Source of the DNA: Cytobacillus gottheilii
GTDB lineage: Bacteria > Bacillota > Bacilli > Bacillales > Cytobacillaceae
Direction of reading: 5' to 3'
NCBI RefSeq assembly: GCF_900166665.1
Contig: NZ_LT800494.1
Location: forward strand, 772,673-836,672
Length of the DNA: 64,000 bases
Shown in pieces: positions 61,076 through 64,000 of this stretch. Made by a program: the position numbers and the translations under genes. Positions within the stretch are counted from its first letter, which is position 1. Every line of letters begins with the position of its first letter. The notes below the pieces were generated by a model. That model saw only the letters and a program-made list of their open reading frames with translations, made no database searches and was not told the origin of the DNA.

Positions 61076-62565
61076 TATTCATCTATGTCTTTTATTTGTT
61101 TGGCTTTGTTTTTGCTGAAGCGGATTGGTTTTTCGGTTCTTAGGAAGCCTGGCCGAACGGTTAGTTTGTTGAAGTGCAGTCGAATGACGGCATCTTTAAA
61201 GTCCCGTGCTCTGGGTGGGTAGAGCGGTTCTAAAAATGGTCTTCCAAGAGATGTAAGCCTCAGCAAATGAGTTAATAAGAAACAAAATGTAAATACGACT
61301 CCAACTAATCCCCATATACTCGCCAGTAAGATAAATGGAAATCGCAATACACGAATCGTATTGCCTATTTTGTAAACAGGTGTTGTAAACGAAGCAAGCG
61401 CTGCTAAAGCGACGATAATAAGCAGGACATTACTTGTAATTCCCGCTTCAACTGAGGCTGTCCCAATAACGATCCCGCCAACGATACCAATTGTCTGGCC
61501 AACCTTTGTCGGCAGCCTGGCACCTGCTTCTCTAAGGAGCTCAATCGTTAATTCAAGAAAAAGTGCTTCGAGAACAGGCGGCAGCGGAATTTCCCGCCTT
61601 GATGTTACCAGTGTTGCCAATAAGTCCTTTGGAATCAGTTCATGATGGTATGTAAGAGCTGCTACATAAACAGGTGTAGCTAGAATTGAAAAGAGGACGG
61701 CAAAAACCCTTACTAAGCGGAAAAAGGATGCCAGGATCCAATTGAGGAAATAATCCTCAAACGCTGAAAAGAACTCAACTAATGTAGTAGGCGTGATCAG
61801 CACATGTGGTGAACCGTCCACAATAATGGCGATTTTTCCTTCTCCTAAAATGGCAGCAACACGGTCTGGTCTTTCCGTGTCGAGCAATTGGGGAAATGGT
61901 GAATTGGAATTGTCAGCAATCAATTGAACGATATAGGAACTATCAACAATGACATCCATTTCAACTTCCTGCAGCCGCTGCCTTACCGTATTCACATTAT
62001 CAACATTTGTAAGTCCGTCCACATAAATAATGGCTACCCGTGTTTTAGACATACTTCCAATCGTGACTTCTTCACATACTAATTCCTTTATTGGCAGCCT
62101 TTTTCTAATTAAGTTTAAATTTTGCCCTAATGATTCAACGAATGCCTCTTTTGGACCAATAACAGAGAATTCTATTTCAGGCTGGGTTATGCTGCGGACA
62201 ATTTCTTTCTGGGCTGCAATAAATGCAAAACAATCTGGCTGCCTTTCCGATCGCACTAAAACATAACCGTTAAATAGCTTCTGCTCAATTTTTGAAAAAT
62301 CATCACTAATTTCAATATCTGTTACAGGAACAATTTCTTTTAAATCCCGAATTGTTTTAAATTCACCCTCCAATAAAAAAGGAAGGGCGTCTTTTTGAAG
62401 AATTTGCTCATCGACTAGTGATGTCATAAATGTGAAGCTAAATTTCATTTCATGTTTTTGATTAATATAATAACTTTTCTTATAATCAGCAGACTTACAC
62501 AGTGATGTTTCCCAGTTTTTTTCATCTTGAGTTTTAGAGAAATGCTTTTTAAACCAATTTTTCAT
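61075..62565 (-). CDS. Spore germinant receptor subunit A (GerA/KA family)
   Basis: 496 residues. Soluble N-terminal domain (about 1-280, with VARVAIIYVDGLTNVDNVNTVRQRLQEVEMDVIVDSSYIVQLI and DTERPDRVAAILGEGKIAIIVDGSPHVLITPTTLVEFFSAFEDYFLNW). Then come about five hydrophobic segments including VYVAALTYHHELIPKDLLATLVTSRREIPLPPVLEALFLELTIELLREAGARLPTKVGQTIGIVGGIVIG. The C-terminus reads RPFLEPLYPPRARDFKDAVIR. First gene of the ger operon; its RBS is GGTGATCC (weak). Confidence 0.94.
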   Translation of the reverse strand: MKNWFKKHFSKTQDEKNWETSLCKSADYKKSYYINQKHEMKFSFTFMTSLVDEQILQKDALPFLLEGEFKTIRDLKEIVPVTDIEISDDFSKIEQKLFNGYVLVRSERQPDCFAFIAAQKEIVRSITQPEIEFSVIGPKEAFVESLGQNLNLIRKRLPIKELVCEEVTIGSMSKTRVAIIYVDGLTNVDNVNTVRQRLQEVEMDVIVDSSYIVQLIADNSNSPFPQLLDTERPDRVAAILGEGKIAIIVDGSPHVLITPTTLVEFFSAFEDYFLNWILASFFRLVRVFAVLFSILATPVYVAALTYHHELIPKDLLATLVTSRREIPLPPVLEALFLELTIELLREAGARLPTKVGQTIGIVGGIVIGTASVEAGITSNVLLIIVALAALASFTTPVYKIGNTIRVLRFPFILLASIWGLVGVVFTFCFLLTHLLRLTSLGRPFLEPLYPPRARDFKDAVIRLHFNKLTVRPGFLRTEKPIRFSKNKAKQIKDIDE

Positions 62566-62811
62566 AGGATCACCATTTGTTTTGGCATAGGCTTATTCTT
62601 ACCGGAAATGGAAAACTTATGAATGGAATTTTAAATTGATTACATTGAATGAGAGGGAGGAAGGAAATAAAAAAAGAAACCCGTTGGCAGCGGATTTCTT
62701 TTTGATATGAAACTCCTTTACGAAAGAGGGGGGTAAGGGAGTTGCAAACTTGGTGTAATGTTGTCTGTCTATTGAAGCTGTTGACGAGCAATGCAGCTTC
62801 AATTACACTGT

Positions 62812-62892
62812 AAATGAAAATCATTTTCATTTATGGGTTTATCATAATATAAACCTTAGAAGGTGTCAACTAATAATTGAAAATGATTATCA
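62812..62892 (+). promoter_or_regulatory. Two Fur boxes upstream of yusU
   Basis: A perfect 21-bp palindrome centred at 62822 contains TGAAAAT-C-ATTTTCA (62815-62829). A second box TGAAAAT-G-ATTATCA lies at 62878-62892, 26 bp before the start. Both fit the 7-1-7 Fur pattern TGATAATnATTATCA. The region 62566-62811 holds only a GAAACCCG/CGGATTTC hairpin (62676-62698). Confidence 0.85.
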
Positions 62893-62917
62893 AGATCATT
62901 TAGGGGGTATATAGTAG

Positions 62918-63166
62918 ATGGATAAACAATTGAAGGAACAGTTAGATGGATTGCTTGAAAAATATACAGAGCTATTAATTGGAGATACAAGTTTAGAAAA
63001 TCAGAGTAAAGTGGAAGCATGGATTCTCTATTCTTTTATAGCAAAATCAATGCCCCCGCTCGTCAAACATTGGAATGCCACTTATCCTGAGGGGAAAGAA
63101 GCGATTAAAAAGGTTATTGAAGAAATTAAACAGCTAAACGAAGAACATAAAGAGAGCAATAAATAG
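62918..63166 (+). CDS. yusU: DUF2573 family protein YusU
   Basis: 82 residues, start ATG 62918 behind AGGGGG. Helical protein: LDGLLEKYTELLIGDTSLENQSKVEAWILYSFIAKSMPPLVKHWNATYPEGKEAIKKVIEEIKQLNEEH, as in B. subtilis YusU, which sits beside the iron-siderophore ATPase gene yusV. Here no such gene follows, and the Fur boxes serve yusU alone. The biochemical role is unknown; iron starvation induction is inferred from the boxes. Confidence 0.85.
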   Translation: MDKQLKEQLDGLLEKYTELLIGDTSLENQSKVEAWILYSFIAKSMPPLVKHWNATYPEGKEAIKKVIEEIKQLNEEHKESNK

Positions 63167-63295
63167 CGAGTGCGGCTATTAAGGGGGCAAGAGGTAAAAG
63201 TTCTCCATAAGAAAATCAGATAGGATATCTCTTAAGTCGGAAAAGAAATTCAGCAATCAGACCCTGTCTAACAAAACGCACTATAATGCCATCCT

Positions 63296-63325
63296 ATAAA
63301 AAGCCGTACCATCATTGATACGGCT
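63296..63325 (-). terminator. Terminator of the coat genes
   Basis: AGCCGTA (63302-63308) and TACGGCT (63319-63325), with T5 on the minus strand (63297-63301). Just after the stop of the CotF-like gene. Confidence 0.85.
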
Positions 63326-63332
63326 AAAGTAT

Positions 63333-63680
63333 TTACTGCAGTGTATTTCCGCCATTGCCATATGGGAATTGGCTTGAGTATCCTTGGAATTGCTGAAACG
63401 ATTGCTGCAGCTTTTGAGGTTCTGCGGCTTCAAGCTTGTACCAGCCTTTTTGGAACATTAGGTTATAGAGATTGCGCTGTTCATTTTGCGTGTCAGTGAA
63501 GATATTGAGCACATCCTGATAGAGAGCCTGATGACTAGCTTCATTTAGAAAAGTACAATACGAATCTGTCATGTACTTTTCCATCGTCAGCAGATCACTT
63601 GTGAAATCACGATCATTCATTTGCGGAGTTTTAGGAATTTGAGTTTCTGGATTTTGTACCTTTTGCTGATTCTGGTTCAT
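63333..63680 (-). CDS. Spore coat protein, CotF-like
   Basis: 115 residues from ATG 63680 behind GGGAGG. The central LTMEKYMTDSYCTFLNEASHQALYQDVLNIFTDTQNEQRNLYNLMFQKGWYKLEAAEPQKLQQSFQQFQ is the coat F domain. N- and C-termini are Gln/Asn/Pro-rich. Co-transcribed with a second coat gene upstream (15-bp gap). Probably sigma-K-dependent, though no promoter is visible. Confidence 0.88.
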   Translation of the reverse strand: MNQNQQKVQNPETQIPKTPQMNDRDFTSDLLTMEKYMTDSYCTFLNEASHQALYQDVLNIFTDTQNEQRNLYNLMFQKGWYKLEAAEPQKLQQSFQQFQGYSSQFPYGNGGNTLQ

Positions 63681-63695
63681 TATTATACCTCCCAG

Positions 63696-63968
63696 TTATT
63701 GCTGCATGCCAGCAGGTGGCTGATTTTGCTGATTCAAATGACTAAGAATCCGCTCATAATGCTGTTGATGCATTTGTCCGCATCGTTCCATGGCTGCTTT
63801 GATTTCTTGGTCCTGACATTGTGAAGCATAGAAGTGAGCTTTTTTCATAGCCAGTAAGTTCCATGAAAGCATATCTGTTAAGTATAAAGAATCTTTTGAA
63901 GATATGATTTGCGGAGGCTGAGGCATGATCGTTTGCCCATATTGTGTTCCCATATTTTGCTGCTGCAT
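63696..63968 (-). CDS. Spore coat protein, small CotF-related
   Basis: 90 residues from ATG 63968, with GGAGGG 7 nt upstream. SSKDSLYLTDMLSWNLLAMKKAHFYASQCQDQEIKAAMERCGQMHQQHYERILSHL is a helical ferritin-like segment seen in small coat proteins paired with CotF-like ones. Both ends are Gln-rich. A second ATG (63972) in another frame is not supported. Confidence 0.83.
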   Translation of the reverse strand: MQQQNMGTQYGQTIMPQPPQIISSKDSLYLTDMLSWNLLAMKKAHFYASQCQDQEIKAAMERCGQMHQQHYERILSHLNQQNQPPAGMQQ

Positions 63969-64000
63969 TCATAATCCCTCCAACACGAAAGAAGTTTTGT

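Noticed and set aside
60523..61143. A 206-residue open frame with a repeated QAASAFLDVQLQRLAPRGLKS pattern
   Set aside because: It is produced by the tandem 126-bp repeat, whose unit length is a multiple of three. There is no RBS or relation to a known protein, and it overlaps the end of gerA on the other strand.

Overview
This window is chromosomal DNA of a low-GC, endospore-forming Bacillaceae (a Bacillus-like genus; species not determinable here). The signs are AGGAGG-type ribosome binding sites, an S-box riboswitch, a tricistronic GerA-type germinant receptor, CotF-like coat proteins, a SinI-type anti-repressor, YusU (DUF2573) behind Fur boxes, and many Bacillus-type transporters. No rRNA, tRNA, phage, transposase gene or CRISPR array was seen.

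Layout. 1-7.2 kb: a 5'-partial aldehyde dehydrogenase, a YcdB-like protein, a DUF2087/GIY-YIG pair, then two genes that both carry long structured leaders: an MFS drug exporter and an HflX GTPase. The HflX leader encodes a 13-residue peptide ending RLRFPTLNQ, the macrolide-arrest motif of the ErmD-type leader, followed by an intrinsic terminator. This makes the gene a probable hflXr-type ribosome-rescue antibiotic-resistance gene. 7.2-7.4 kb is a dense cluster of DnaA boxes. 7.6-15.5 kb: TetR plus a two-gene ABC exporter, GNAT, oxygen-dependent HemF, a frameshifted lipoprotein metalloprotease, an MscS channel and a PPC-domain protein. 15.6-21.6 kb: a SAM-riboswitch operon, metQNI, continuing without a terminator into a crotonase, an FMN alpha-hydroxy-acid oxidase and a family III CoA transferase. 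21.7-26.8 kb: two 21-bp-period repeat arrays, an HTH/membrane pair, an MMPL exporter with TetR regulators, and a SinI-like gene.

27.0-39.0 kb is a complete C-P lyase phosphonate system: PHP phosphodiesterase, hexapeptide acyltransferase, PhnF-type GntR regulator, phnGHIJKML, and the transporter phnDCEE. Two of its promoters share the same Pho-box-like repeats followed, at an identical 45-bp offset, by a near-palindromic ACTTGG...CAAGGT operator candidate. 39-50 kb: a hypothetical gene, a MarR/MMPL (YdgGH-like) pair, a DUF4097 protein, an ECF sigma factor with a DUF4179 anti-sigma, small genes, and the cystine importer tcyABC. 50.8-55 kb: a benzil-reductase-like SDR and a tungstate importer tupABC behind a self-contained HTH/substrate-binding regulator. 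55-58.3 kb: a possible cobalamin-riboswitch-like leader, a His-rich YtkA/FixH-like lipoprotein, a DUF4931 protein and a RodA-type SEDS protein. 58.3-64 kb: a gerA-gerB-gerC operon interrupted between gerA and gerB by four tandem 126-bp repeats, then Fur-controlled yusU and two spore-coat genes.

The intergenic space holds at least four repeat families: a MITE-like element with terminal inverted repeats (three copies), 21-bp phased arrays, GGAG/CTCC mini-hairpins, and the 126-bp tandem unit. The most notable points are the hflXr-type leader, the S-box operon with unexplained catabolic genes, the duplicated phn promoter architecture and the DnaA-box cluster. All family names come from reading the translations; no database search was run.
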